Shown: positions 1 to 11,761 of the stretch, piece after piece
Layout of the letters: the number at the start of each line of letters is the position of its first letter
Numbering within the stretch: position 1 is the first letter of the stretch
Assembly (NCBI GenBank): GCA_029817715.1
Contig: JARUPY010000149.1
Location: 1,783,307-1,847,306, forward strand
Origin: Melastoma dodecandrum
Taxonomy: Eukaryota > Streptophyta > Magnoliopsida > Myrtales > Melastomataceae
Direction of reading: 5' to 3'
DNA: 64,000 bases
Notes under the pieces: model-generated
What the model was told of the DNA's origin: nothing
Databases searched by the model: none
The model's input: the letters and a program-made list of their open reading frames with translations, nothing else
Made by a program: the position numbers and the translations under genes

Positions 1-290
1 GAAGCTGGTGCCAACATCTGTCCTCTGGGGGTACTTTGCATACATGGCTATCGACAGTCTTCCCGACAGCCAGTTCTGGAAAAGGGTGCGCTTCCTGTTT
101 ATTGCCCCGAGCCGCAGCCATGGGTAAGTCATTCTTTCAAGATCATTCAACACGCTTCATTCCCCGGTGCCGTACAAGCGGACCACTGCATTCACTCTCT
201 TCCAGATCGTGTTCTTGATTATATGCTTTAAAATCACGAAAATCCCAGTTGGCGGGATATTCTTTCCTGTGCCGTTCTTCCTTAATTACT
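1..290 (+). pseudogene. Boron transporter (BOR family) 3' fragment
   Basis: Frame 2 from the window edge reads a stretch resembling the C-terminal membrane part of plant BOR borate exporters ([28 protein letters not shown]; here [16 protein letters not shown], then [20 protein letters not shown]). It then meets a stop next to a GGTAAGT donor-like site, but the next recognisable exon sequence (HASF, then PYKRTTAFTLFQIVFL and IPVGGIFFP) resumes only about 20-40 bases later and in another frame, too close for a plant intron. Homology ends near 290 without the usual tail. BOR proteins export borate across the plasma membrane; this copy should not be functional. The upstream part lies outside the window, so I cannot tell how much of the gene is left. 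An alternative is a tiny mis-assembled intron. Confidence 0.7.
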
Positions 291-894
291 ATACAAGTAC
301 AGAAATCGAAACCAAGGGAAGTCGCAGGGCACTCGCAACTCCATCAGCGGCGGAAAGTACAGAGATCCGCGCGTGCGGCGACGTTTTTTACTTCAATAAT
401 TGATCCAACGTTGACTCCATCATCGTGTGCAGACTAAAATTAAATCACGTTCTTGACACGTTCTTTGTTGGGACGTTGATTGGGGGAGGGGCAAATCTTA
501 GGACAGATGAGCATTGTGAGAATCTGTCGGGGTTAGTAGTTGTCACGGATGCAGCCGTTGCGGATTGTCAGGTAACATAAGTCGCGGACGGAGTTGTCGA
601 GCGTCTGCTTTCCAGGAGAGACGAGTGACGAGTTGGGAGTCGTGTCGATGGATGACGGGAGCTCGGTCAGCTTCAAAGCGAGAAAAAAAAATACCTTTGA
701 CGACGAAACCTTTATTATTTTTTCTTTCTCTTCTCTCCGTGTTTGTTTTCCCGTCTCTATCGACGAAGCTATTTATTATTTTTATCAAATTTTTTTATGA
801 TTCTTTTTTATTTTGTGGATTTTTATTGATTTTAGATGATTTTTATGATTTTAGATGATTTTTGTGATTTTAGATGATTTTGGATTATAACAAA
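291..894. other. Non-coding stretch with a short 19 bp tandem repeat
   Basis: No gene is recognisable. From about 828 to 884 a T-rich 19 bp unit (GATTTTAGATGATTTTTNT) is repeated three times, directly next to the point where APC8 homology stops. Confidence 0.5.
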
Positions 895-1848
895 CTTCAA
901 TCATCTCCTCCTCCTTCCTCTTTTCTCCGGCTTACATCCCATAAACGGCAAAACAGAAACCATGTAAGCATAGAACAAATCTCAATTCAGAACAACATAC
1001 TTTGTTCATTATAAACATGTGTGACAATTAAAAAAATTATGCTTCAGTGCATATTTAGACATCAGATGACATGATCTGAGAGATGAAATTCACTTACCAG
1101 AAACAGAGAATAGCACCGTAAGAATATTGATTTCTTTCCCATCTGATCCCTAAGAACATGAGCCGCCCTTCTATATTCTCGACGGTCAAAGTAAAGCTTT
1201 GCCAGCACGTAGAAGTCACCATTTACTGATTCATCTTCCTCCATCACTGGAGTGCTCACATATGAAACACCAGCGGACGGCGTTGATGCAATCTCGTTGG
1301 TGTGGTATCTCCTCCGAATGCTTGAGCTACCACTTTGGAATCTAGTATTTGAAGGAGTGAAATGTAGGTCATCTAGTTCAATTGCAACGACTTGTTCCGC
1401 TGCCCTGCATTAACACGAAGATATTTCATAGAACACCACATAACATGAAACTGGGCAGCCATGTTGAAGAAAGAGATGACAAATACAACATGCTCCCATC
1501 CAACATCCAAAATACAGCAAATGAAGAGCACTTTATGAGTAGAGCAGCATTTTCTAACCTCACATTCAGCTAGCGTTGTTGTTCTATCAGAAAAGCTAAG
1601 GATTCTGCGAACGCGAACCGTATACTTTAATCTCCCATCTCTCAACACGAATTTCCCAAGTACTAATGAGATACGAAGACTATTCCCATGCTGCCATTTC
1701 GCTAAAATAAGTAATCAGAACCAACTCCACGAAAGCTCCCGCGACATTCAACCAAATCTCACAACATGGCAGCGGAAGATAGACCGCAGTCACTGAGCTG
1801 CCGAACCGCTAACCTCAACTTGTCCCTGCAACTCTCTTTCGAACTCAT
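895..1848 (-). pseudogene. APC8/CDC23 (anaphase-promoting complex subunit 8) 5' fragment
   Basis: Minus-strand exon 1 (1763-1848) starts [20 protein letters not shown], matching the N-terminus of plant APC8. Exon 2 (1098-1404) continues in frame (AAEQVVAIE, FTPSNTRFQSGSSSIRRR, DFYVLAKLYFDRREYRRAAHVLRDQ, KKSIFLR). Introns have GTGAG/CAG and GTAAGT borders. A third piece (about 895-930) reads GEKRKEEEMIE in the expected frame only if the acceptor is AA instead of AG, suggesting a mutated splice site. Homology then stops, so nearly all TPR repeats (the bulk of the ~580-residue protein) are missing. APC8 is a scaffold TPR subunit of the APC/C ubiquitin ligase. The truncated copy cannot encode it. 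The start codon lies about 240 bp from that of the divergent GDSL gene. Confidence 0.8.
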
Positions 1849-2087
1849 CCCAGCCGTTATCCTCGCAAAAAACTGCAAAAACGCCAAAGCAAGGAAAATC
1901 AACTCTCCTCTCCTCCTCTTCCTTACACCGACTGTTGTTTGTGGCAATGGCGGGGGATTTCCATTCGAATGGTTTTTTTCGACTTTTTGTCATTTTCTGT
2001 CTTACATTAATCAATTTAGTCCTCGACATTGGAAAGGAATCGCTCAACCCCTTTCCTACCAACCGCACGATCCGACGACCACCAACC

Positions 2088-3718
2088 ATGTATGGAAGAA
2101 GACTCCCTCCTTACTCCTGTGCTGCGATCTTCGCGATCCTGTCCCTTCTCGCGATCATAGTCGAGGCCTACGGCTGCAATGACAGCAGCGGCGGATGTTA
2201 CACCTCGATCGTGAGCTTCGGGGACTCGCTCGCCGACATCGGGAACTTGGTCAGGCTCGCGCCGCAGTCTCGTCCCCCGCACTTTGCGTTCCCGCCATAT
2301 GGCGAGACCTTCTTCCGCTACCCCACAGGTCAATGCTCTGATGGCCGCCTCGTCATCGACTTCATCGGTAAGCTGCTTTTGCTTTGGCTCGGTTGTCATG
2401 CTTCTGCCGGTAAAGATTAGGATTTTCGACGATCCTTAGCGAAATGCTGGGATTACGGAGGCGTCTGGCTGTTAAGGGAGATTACTTTGCGGTAGTTAAG
2501 AATTAGCTGGCGCCGCGGATGGAAATGGAAGCTTGTTTGGGGATAGTGCTAATATTTTGTGGGCGTTTGCTTGGCAGCTGAAGCTCTTGGGCTTCCGTTG
2601 TTGCCGCCGAACTTCGGTGACCGAAACGGGAGTTTCAGGGGTTTCCAGAAAGGAGTAAACTTTGCCGTTTCCGGAGCTACAGCGCTCGATGCCAGCTTCT
2701 TTCGAGAAAGGGGGTTGGAGAATGCTTTCTGCAATTCCTCCCTGGTAGTCCAGTTGGGTCTGTTCAAGAAACTCCTTCCGTCTGTTTGCGGATCGGCCAG
2801 TGGTGAGGCTTTTCGTTCTTTGTGGCAGATCGATAACATGCATGAGGCTGTTGATTGGAGGCTGCGTTTAAGCATAGTTAGAGGCGCTGATCGTGATTCG
2901 CGGATTGCAACAAATTTCTCGGGAACTCGTTGGTTCTCATGGGAGAGATCGGCGGGAACGATTACAACAACCCATTCCTCGCAGGAAAAAACATAAGGGA
3001 GATTCGCGAATACGTGCCGCTCGTCGTTGACGAAATTGCCTCGGCTATCAATGTACGATCCTCCTCTGATCCTACCATCACCTAATGAGCTATCCTGATT
3101 TGGCCTTGTTTGCTGCAGGAGTTGATCAATATGGGAGCTGTAACAATATTAGTCCCCGGAAACCTACCGATCGGATACTTGCGAGTTTACTTAACGAGCT
3201 TCGAGATCTCCGACCGAAGCAATATGATAGCCGTACGGCTGCCTGAAATGGCTGAGTGAATTTGCAGAGTATCACAATGCCAAGCTCCAGATAAAGCTCC
3301 ATGAGTTAAGGAAGCTTTGGCCTAATATCAGGATTATCTATGCTGACTACTGCCATGCTGCGCTCTGCTTCTTCCAATCACCGACAGAATTCGGTATGCA
3401 CTGTTACTCATAACTTATGTGCCTACGGTCTTACGGTTATAACAGATGCTTCCTATGGCTACAACAGGGTTTGACGGGAACGGCAAAGTCCTCAAAGCAT
3501 GCTGTGGATCGGAAGGGCCATACAATGTAAACCTATTGGTTAGCTGCGGCGATCCAGGGGCAAACCTATGCGACAACCCATCCTCACACGTGAGCTGGGA
3601 TGGCGTCCACCTCACCGAGGCGGGCTATCGATGGCTCTTCAAGAGCTTATTCCAGGACAAATATACCATGCCGGCATTTCGATTCTCATGTCCCAACGCA
3701 GCACGAAAGCGGAGCGTA
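2088..3718 (+). pseudogene. GDSL esterase/lipase, damaged copy
   Basis: Five exon-like segments: 2088-2367, 2578-2802, 2904-3052, 3119-3393 and 3468 to about 3718. The start [11 protein letters not shown] is followed by a hydrophobic signal peptide ([15 protein letters not shown]). Block I is [14 protein letters not shown] with the nucleophile serine, block III is GEIGGNDYN, and block V is VSWDGVHLTEAGY with the Asp and His of the triad. Damage: the exon 3 acceptor reads GG where AG is needed, and exon 4 has at least two frame slips between IGY and CLKWLSEFAEYHN. The 3' end runs without a break into a duplicated lipase fragment at about 3719. Intact relatives are secreted SGNH hydrolases of about 360-390 residues. 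The frame slips could in principle be assembly errors, but the acceptor and the fused tail argue for a pseudogene. Confidence 0.75.
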
Positions 3719-3876
3719 TTGTCACCGTTCTTGTCAACCAGCAAGATCTGGAGGCTGTTTTTCAGATCATAGCCTTTTGACCCCGAGACCAGGTGAACTA
3801 CAGGGTCCAGGGGTTCGTCTTCCCCATCGTAAAAGGCATCCCGGATGCGCTCTCCTGTACATCTGGAGCTCACCAT
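3719..3876 (-). pseudogene. Orphan phospholipase A1 exon-3 fragment
   Basis: Minus-strand reading gives DPVVHLVSGSKGYDLKNSLQ followed by ILLVDKNGDN, which aligns with the exon-3 region HLIAGTKGLGKGFDLKDRRQ and LALVNKDGDY of the complete lipase genes in this window. No exon 1 or 2 sequence accompanies it. The same fragment lies at 24583-24741, at the matching place in the third unit, so it was duplicated with the unit. Its lower border is the point where the GDSL exon stops matching its family, making it a rearrangement breakpoint. Confidence 0.6.
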
Positions 3877-3949
3877 CGGTTCTCGTCGCAGTGGGGCTCC
3901 CTCAGTGTGGGCGTGTGATAGTTTTGTTTTCACACATGATACCAGCGGC

Positions 3950-4132
3950 GCTCTGATACCATGTCAAGACTCACCACTCATCGCTAACAACCTCAGCGGA
4001 GCAGAAAGGAAGAAGAAAGCCAAAACAGAATAGAGAACTCAAAACTAATTTCCGTTGTACTTTTCTGTCTGTATTCTGCACTCCTTTTATTACAGACAAC
4101 TCATATTAACAGACCCTTACTGAACTTTTACA
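3950..4132 (-). mobile_element. Copia LTR with primer-binding site (remnant)
   Basis: On the minus strand a 171 bp segment runs from TGTAAAAG to CTTGACA (3962-4132), directly followed by TGGTATCAGAGC, the classical initiator-Met tRNA primer-binding site. A near-identical copy (about four differences by eye) is the 5' LTR of the larger Copia element at 19541-19711. It sits in the same position relative to the lipase gene. Only about 35 bp of leader remain, joined to the orphan lipase fragment. The third unit lacks the LTR. Confidence 0.75.
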
Positions 4133-4812
4133 TGAACTTTCGGCAATCTGGTTGAGCTCCTCTCTCAGCGGTGAAGGGCGACTGGCGATCTTTCGAGGCG
4201 TAACGACGGCTGTCCGTGCATCACACAGGGGGTTATTATATCTTGGAAGTGGAGCAGAGAAGAGGCCGTTGTAGTAAGTTGCGCAGGCAGAGAGAAGGTG
4301 GTTGTGTTTTAAGCATATAACTCGCAGGCTGCAAGGAATTCCTCATTATATAGTGCATCGCTCTTACTTCCCAGGCCGTGCTCGTACTGCTGCTGCAGCA
4401 TTCATGCGTTTTCATGTTTCACAGGGTTCAACGGCAATGTTTCATATCCTCAAAGCATGTTGCAGATACGGGCCAACACAACGTAAACCGATCGTTGTGT
4501 TGTAGGACTCCGAGCGCCAATCTATGAAGCGACGACTCGTCCCTCATACCAAAGCCGGGGCAACATATCTCCTGATGTTCGATTGGTTACTTGAGCATCA
4601 TTTTACCACCCAAAGTTTCAACTGTCGTGTCCGAGTACATGACAGAGTGCCAGAAGGCTTTATTTCGATTCCAAGCAAACATTCGACATATATAGAAGCA
4701 GAGCAACGTCCGCAACCAATTACAACGATGACCATGTGCACATTCGCCGACTTATTCTATTGCAAATGTTTAAGGCATGTGCAAATGCTAATCTTCAGGC
4801 GGTTCGTCGATC
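4133..4812. other. Duplicated 3' flank of lipase copy 1
   Basis: No gene. The sequence is shared with 19712-20378 and 24855-25528 and should hold the 3' UTR and terminator of the minus-strand lipase. The open frames here are by-products. Confidence 0.6.
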
Positions 4813-6165
4813 TCAAGGATCGGGCTTGTAGTCATTGAGCACCCACTTGCCATCATTGGACTTCTGAATCATACCCTTGTTCTTCACCACCCACCATGAG
4901 GGCGGCGCCTCGTTGGCCTTCGCCTCAGCATCTGTCAGATAATCACCATCCTTATTCACCAGTGCTAGCTGTCGGCGGTCCTTCAGGTCGAAGCCCTTGC
5001 CCAGGCCTTTTGTCCCCGCGATAAGGTGGAGCAGCGGCTCCAGCTGGTGAGCTGTCCCGAGCATCTCGGCCAAGGTGGCACCACTCGTCAAGTTCTTGAG
5101 GTACTTCGATTCACGCGAATCGACCTAAGTGAAGCGATTCAATTAGTTATGCACGAGCAAAAAATTACATACAAGGCCAAGGACTCTGTTTTTCTGTCTA
5201 CCCGGAGGACTTGTCCGACGTGGTAGTAGTTGACCGGAGGCAGGTGTGGGACCATGTCGAGCACGTTCTCTGTCCGGAGGATGTGGAGATTATCCAGGCC
5301 ATCCACCTTCTTCTGGAAGTCCTCGTTTCCGACCTTGGGGCTCTCGAACGTGAAGACAGTCACAGGACAGACCTTCCCCCCTGGGAGCACGTTCTTCTTG
5401 TTGTTGACTATGTCCGCACCATTGAGAATAGCCAGGGACCCGCCCATACTGTGCCCGACGACTGTGATGCTCATATCTTCGTGGCTGTATGTTTTCATCA
5501 GCGACGCAATCTCCTCAAGAACCTGATTCAGGAAGAGACATACAGAACTCATGTCAAGATGGGGTTGTTAGGGTCGTTCACCCGTCGGCTAATACCACGG
5601 CATACGTATGGTGGCATACCTGCGTCCTACTGCTGGTCTTGGTGTACTCGTCGTGGTTAAGCCAATCGAGGTAAGTGTACATATAGTGCCAGCCCTGGTG
5701 TATCTCGATGCCGGGCTCCCCGGGGAATACGTCCTCCGCCTTCTCCTGCGTGTCGTCAAGATCAGCCAAGGCCTCCTTCGCCCTGACAGTGCCCCTCCAC
5801 ACGACGAGTATATCCCTCCTGCCGAGCGTCTTCACACCCTCGTCCGTGGTCACCGCGACGTACGCGATCCAAGTCGTCTCCCCAATCACCGCGAAGTTCT
5901 TGGTGTACACGAACCTCTTCACCTCGTACTTGAACGGATTGTTAACCTCGAGCCCGACGTACGAGAAGAAGTCCTTCATTGGGTACCTGCTGAAGTTGCA
6001 GGATGGGGAGACGTCGACGTTGTTGAAGGCGTCGCCCAGCGCCTGGACTCGCTCCCCGTAGTGGATGAGGTACATACGGAGCTCGTCGTCGAGGGGGTCG
6101 AGCATGTCGGCCCATTTCGTCTCACCGCTGAGCTCCTGCCATGTGTGGGACGTCTGGTTCCCCAT
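4813..6165 (-). CDS. Phospholipase A1-II (class 3 lipase), copy 1
   Basis: Three exons (5620-6165, 5202-5522, 4813-5124) encode 392 residues, like the ~400-residue cytosolic plant PLA1-II enzymes that release the sn-1 fatty acid from phospholipids. No transit or signal peptide is evident. Markers: WQELSGETKWADMLDPLDDE, LIHYGERVQA, DILVVWRGTV and IEIHQGW in exon 1. The nucleophile elbow GHSMGG (Ser207; most relatives have GHSLGA) is followed by TFESPKVGN and NVLDMVP (likely Asp271) in exon 2. HLIAG (likely His322), LALVNKDGDYL and WWVVKNKGM are in exon 3. Introns are short with GT/AG ends. An upstream in-frame ATG at 6228 is only a few bases from the TATA box, hence before the likely transcription start, so the MGNQ start is preferred. 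First of three tandem copies. Confidence 0.88.
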
Positions 6166-6230
6166 GGATGGATCTGATCCTTGATACCAAATTGATTTTT
6201 GGGTGAACTCCTTCCACCAAGTTAACATCC

Positions 6231-6238
6231 TTTATATA
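6231..6238 (-). promoter_or_regulatory. TATA box of lipase copy 1
   Basis: Minus strand TATATAAA, 65-75 bp before the chosen ATG and conserved in all three copies. Plant transcription normally starts about 30 bp downstream, which excludes the ATG at 6228. Confidence 0.6.
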
Positions 6239-8418
6239 CAACTCGAATTTATTTTGAGTGAAAGTTAAAGTTTCAATTATGAATTTTTTCCAAAACATAA
6301 GAAAATTGATGCGAAATATCAATCTACTTCATTTTTTACATTATGAGGTTGGTTTATATAGTAAAAAGCTTGAATTCGTTCACGAAGATTTCGACTTTAA
6401 AGCCTACCGTACACGGTCATACCCGTTGGAATTCATCCACCATCTAAGCTTCCGAAGACGGACTGCCAACAAGAAAAATTTACCTTCATTTTTTTGTAAA
6501 AATAAGTATAAAATTACTATTAACAGTTTTTATAATTTTTAATTATATTTTACTAGATATCTTCATGTAATAAAAGTAAGAGTGTGGTCCTTTTTTGGTC
6601 TTTGAAGAGCACGTGATCCTTAAAAAGCAATTATGACAGCCATGTTTGTTGGAATCCAATGGCAATTTATTGAAGGTTCGTACGTGTGTCCTGTTTGGCA
6701 CGTGTAAAATTCAGAATTTTTTAATTTTATTTTTTAAATTAAGGTTCTCTTTAGAAAGATAAAATAAAACCTATCCTATTGACGTAATGATTGCTACTTA
6801 TATTGCCACGTTTTTTTATTTAATTATTCGAGATAGAATATTCGTAATTTTTTTTTAAGAATAAGATTCAAATATTTCATTACACAAAGTAATTAAGTTA
6901 TTAAACAAACAAGGCTCGTGTGTTCTATATTTGGCCGTATGATATGCTTTAAAAATAACGACGATTAGAAAATATTTAAAAATTTAATGTAACTTGGCTA
7001 CTAACAAATAAAATATTACCGTGTATAAAAAAAGAAGGTAAAAAAGTCTAATGATATCGTTGAGATAATTTTTTGTTAGAAACGTGTGAGGTCGAAAAAA
7101 AATTATAAAATATGATACATACTTTTTAAATTTTTGAAATACAAATTCAAGTTGAACTCACGGGGTTCGATTTTGCCTAAGAAATAAGTCGAGTTCGACT
7201 TTCAAAAAGTACTAGTTTGATGTTCGAATTTTCCTTTTTTTTAATTTTTTTAAATTTTGAAAGTCGAAATTTATAATATGATTTCTTTCTTAGATAAATT
7301 TATAAAGTTCGACTTCATAATTTTTCTTAGGAAAATTTCTATAAAATATAATAAAGCCGACAAACGTGTTACATAACGTAAGTGAGACGTGGTGAATTTT
7401 TATACAACTAAGTGAGATGCTTTGTCAGTGTTTTCGGGGGTATATTTCGTATCCGACCCATATTTTACTCACTTGTTAACTTTTATTTTTATATAATTTT
7501 TTGAAATCACGAGTAGAACGTTTTATGTAAAATAATACATTCCTAAACTTTTAGGACAACGCCAACCGGTGGATAAAGTTGGACAATATATTATTATAAG
7601 GGGGGCGTGATTGGACGACACCTTACATGAACACGAGTAACACATTCCTTGCGGCCGATTATCAGGCCTTCGTGTTTGAAGCACGTTTTTATATACCCCA
7701 TCGGTGGCGGGGCTAGAAAATTTAGGTAAGAAGCCAAATTGAAAAAAATTAAAATTTTTTTTTACTTTTTTTTTTCAAAAGCAACGGGGCCATGGCCCCC
7801 TTCTGTCCTCTTGGTTCCGCCACCATGTCCACCGATCTGCAAATAACAATCAATACAACGGTTCGACGTCATTGTCCGAATTCGCGGGATGATCGTCGCT
7901 TCGTTGTTCAACCTTCCCTTCGAGTCGTGCCTTCCAGGGGACCATGTTATCGGATTTGTCGTGAGCGTGAAGAGCCTGTAGGTTTAGGACCCGGCAGGGA
8001 CGTTGAGACACCCACGTTTTTCCCCCACCTTTGGGCACGCGAGGAGGAAAGCTTCAGTTGGGCTGGGCCTGTAATTTGCTCTCTCTGGCCGGTCCTCAGC
8101 TAAGCCCTTTTAACTCTCAAAATTTATACATCGTCGGTGTCTCGCCGGCCCAAGCGAAAGGGCAAGCAGCGATCACTCGGAAAGGGCGTAACTACGGACC
8201 TCGATTTATCTTCGCAGCTTGGAACAGGAGAAAATGATCATCGAATGACCACATCTTTGTTGTTTGTCCTCAACACGAGGGGAACCGACGACTCTCCCCA
8301 CAAAAAAACCTCCATCCTCCGTGCACCTGCCGCCCGTAAACCGACTCCGGAACTGGCATATTAAGGCTTCGAGCACTTAAAGACGTACTCTCAACGAGGA
8401 AGCTCGTGCTAATAACAA
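6239..8418. other. AT-rich duplicated 5' flank of lipase copy 1
   Basis: No gene is visible in 2.2 kb. The sequence recurs upstream of copies 2 and 3 with indels. Landmarks shared by all three include CGCCAACCGGTGGATAAAGT and GGACGTTGAGACACCC. It breaks off at about 8418 (after GCTCGTGCTAATAACAAA), where Copia sequence begins; in the other two units it continues as GGAGACGTTTGGTCTG. Confidence 0.6.
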
Positions 8419-8424
8419 ACTTTG

Positions 8425-10527
8425 TTTTTCATTGCCTTGATGCTTGTTTGAGGCCATAAAGCGATTTTTGCAGTTTACATACCACCCTTGTCTCCCTCTT
8501 AAACTGCAAATGATCAAATTGTAAACCTTCAGGAAGAGCCATGTACACGTCCTTGTCTAAATCGCCATTTAAGAATGCATTATTAATATCCAGCAGACAC
8601 AAATGCCAATTATTAATGGCAGCAAGAGCCAAGAAAACTCTGACAGTGGAGTGCTTAGCAACAGGGCTAAAGAAGGCATTGCCTGTGTGTACCCCTTAGT
8701 AACTAATCGTGCTTTATGCTTGTTGATACTCCCACCAACATTGTATCTTACAAATCCACTTGCAGCCTATAGGAATCTTCCCACGATGTAAAGTAGTTAA
8801 GGTCCAGGTTTGACTCTCAGCCAAAGCAGTTAACTCAGTATCAATAGCCTTACACCAACATTGATGTTGAATAGCCTCAGAGTATCGTACAGCATCGGGG
8901 TGCGACATTATATTGACAACAAAAACTCTATGAGAGGGAGAAAGATTTGAATAAGAAACAAAATGCTGAATGGGATGTGATGGTAATGTACCTGTCTGTG
9001 AAGAAGGGATTGAGCTTGCTAAAGAAAGGAAAAGACCATGTTGATAATCCTGCAGATAAGTGGGAAGATGCTTCTGTCTAGTACTTCTTCTAAGACAGTC
9101 ACGTGAAGTGTTGCAATGAGATGTATCCTCTAAATTCTCCGTGGGAATGACAGAATGCAGAGGAGAAGAGCTAGAATGTGTAAAAACTGGTATTCTTGTA
9201 TCTACAGTTTGATCAAGTAAAGGTAAAGAAGAATAGGAGTTGAAAAGCGAATCCATGTTGGGAATGTCACTCTGAGGAAAACTGTCCTCTTAAAAAATTA
9301 CATTCCTAGAAACAAAAATTTTTCCTTGAAGCTAAATCATAAACTTTATAGCCATTTGTTCCTATCTGGTATCCAAGAAAAATGCATTTTGATGCTCTTG
9401 GATCAAACTTAGTGCGACCATGTTTAGGGTTGAAAGAAAGCAAAGACACCCAAACACCTTTAAATTATCATAAACTGGTTTTTCATTACGCAACAGTTCG
9501 AATGGTGTTTTGTACTTCAAAACTTGTGTAGGTAACCGATTGATAAGATGAACTGCAGTTAAAACTGCTTCCCCCAAAAAATGTGTAGGAATGTTAGATT
9601 GGAAAAGTAAAGCTGTAGCCACATTTAAAAGAGGCTGATGTTTTCTCTCCACTACCCCATTTTGTTGGGGTGTTTTCACACAACTAATATGATGTAATAT
9701 ACCCTTTTGTTTATAGAAATCAATCATCAAGAACTCTTAGCCATTATCTGTTTTGATTGGTTTAATAGGTAAACCAAATTGAGTTTCAATGAACTGATAG
9801 AAATTCTGCAGAACACATGATGCTTCTGATTTTGCTTTAAGTAAATATACCCATGTAAAACGACTATAATCATCTACGATAGTGAGAAAGTACTTGTATC
9901 CTGTAAGTGTTGGCGTGGATGGTCCCTATATGTCCCAATGAATAAGTTCAAAACGTCCTTTAGTATGCTGAGAATGCATAGGAAAAACCAGCCTCTTTTG
10001 TTTTGCAAGATGACATATAGAGCAAATATCTGTAGTACATGTATTGAAACTCATATGTTTGCTTGCTAACATATAGAGCAAATATCTGTAGTAAATGTAT
10101 TGAAACTCGTATGTTTGCATGCTGAAACATGTTTAAGTGTGTCTATAGCTGGATGACCCAACCTATGATGCCATACTCTAAACTCTGAGTCATTACTACT
10201 AGTAGTGACCGCATTAGATCTAGACTGGACAACAGAACCTTCATCACTCTTCTGCAGAACATATAATCCTTTTCCCCTTTGCTTAGCAAGACCAATCGTC
10301 TTTCATGAAGAGAGGACCTGAATAAAGGACAAATTTTTGAGAACCATAACATGATATAAGCCAATTTTCATGAGTTGGCTTACTGAGATTTGATTTAAAC
10401 GAAAAGTAGGAACATAAAGAACATTTTGAAGTGAGAACCCATCCTGTAAAGTCACTTTACCTATGTGTGTGAGTTGCACTGTGTGGCCATTTGGAAGGCA
10501 ACGAAAACATGACTCACAGGATGAGAT
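8425..10527 (-). pseudogene. Copia pol remnant (integrase and partial reverse transcriptase)
   Basis: Segments in order on the minus strand: GAG-pre-integrase zinc-finger region (TDICSICHLAKQKR, about 9926-10120), integrase core and tail ([20 protein letters not shown] with the last catalytic Glu, then HLINRLPT and KTPFELL, 9362-9730), the linker and start of the RT domain (ALAESQTWTLTTLHRGKIPI, 8714-9256), and RT ([19 protein letters not shown] and [15 protein letters not shown], 8429-8632). Frames change and stops intervene, so no polyprotein can be made. The RT active-site part is absent. Confidence 0.8.
10014..10125 (-). repeat. 56 bp tandem duplication inside Copia pol
   Basis: Two adjacent copies of a 56 bp segment starting CATATAGAGCAAATATCTGT (10014-10069 and 10070-10125) with about four differences. 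It duplicates the Cys-containing TDICSICHLA region of the pre-integrase domain and adds a defect to the element. Confidence 0.75.
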
Positions 10528-11761
10528 TTATGAAAATAGAGAAGGATGATATTTATGAAAATAGAGAAGGCTATTTGTGAAGTGGTCTGTTGCACCTGTG
10601 TCAATTATCCGTTGGTTGGACAAATCAATAACTGAGTTTACTCGACGAATACCTGCTGCAGAAGAGAAGGGTTTAAAGGTCTCAGAAGAGATTTGAGAGG
10701 AGGAAGAGGTAGAAGTAGTTATAGCTGCAGCAGTAGAAAGAGCTCTGGGCTGTTCTCCTTGAACATTGAGTAAGGCCATGAGCTTTTGCACCTGCTTTTT
10801 TACTTCATTGAGTCCCGTTCCTTCTGCACTCCTCACTCCTTCACCTTCCACTGCTGCGGCCACAGTTTTCAGTCCAGATTCGTATCCTTTCCCTCTTCTC
10901 GCACCTAGCATGCCATTAGGATATTTTATCAATTGGAAACATTTGTCCCTTGTGTGTACTCTTTTACCACAGTGACTACACACCATTTCTCCTCTCCTCA
11001 ATTGCCTCCTTTTGAAGTCTTGTAATGGCATTGGTACCGCAGGTGTTGCAAAGGCCATTGAATCTGTTTTGATCCCCGATCTGCTCATTTTTATTTCTTT
11101 TCCACTTCTGTGTGACTCTTCTTGAAAAGCCACGCCGTACACTTCATCCAATGCTGGAAATGGCTTCATTGCCAGAATTCTACTCTTTAGAGCATCAAAA
11201 CTATCATTTAGACCATTTAAAAATCGATAAACGTAGTCTTCCACCTAGTTTTCAGCAAACTTCCTAAAACAAGTATCATTGCAATTACCACAGACGCAAT
11301 GAGGTAATGGTCTCACGTACTTCAACTCCTCCCATATTCTGTTCAGCTCCGAGTAATGCTCATCAACAGTTCTAACACCTTGCACAACAGTCATCGAGAG
11401 ATACTGCAGTTTGTTGATTTTTGTTTTATCAGGTATCGCATATCTTTTCTTCAAAGTTTCCCACATTTCTACAGCTGAGTTTCTAAAGAAAACATTGCTC
11501 GCAATAGTCTCAGTCATTGACCTAAGCAACCACGAGACCACTAACGTATTACACATCTTCCACGCAGGGTAAAGCTCATCATCTACTCGGGGAACTACGA
11601 TACTCCCATCAATTTATTTCGATTTTGTTTCTGAATACCAAGGCCATCTCGAAAGATCTACACCAAGTGAAGTAGTTCATACCGTTAAGTGGTGGAACTA
11701 TAGCCACCGAATTGAGGGTATCCGCTTGCTGTATGAAGTACTGCGAGGCTAGATCCTCCAT
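10528..11761 (-). pseudogene. Copia gag (with protease start)
   Basis: Starts MEDLASQYFIQQADTLNSVA at 11761. It shows gag features of plant Copia elements: LNGMNYFTW, ELYPAWKMCNTLVVSWLLRS, TVDEHYSELNRIWEELK, YRFLNGLNDSFDALKSRIL, and the zinc knuckle CSHCGKRVHTRDKC. The protease motif IIDTGATDHFTN follows. A frameshift lies between 11560 and 11680, and one in-frame TAG at 11245-11247 separates two otherwise continuous frames. Gag forms the particle of the retrotransposon; this copy is broken. Confidence 0.8.

Noticed and set aside
5211..6177. Long plus-strand frames opposite the lipase exons (149, 189 and 117 codons)
   Set aside because: They repeat in all three lipase copies as antisense shadows of the conserved exons and match no family.
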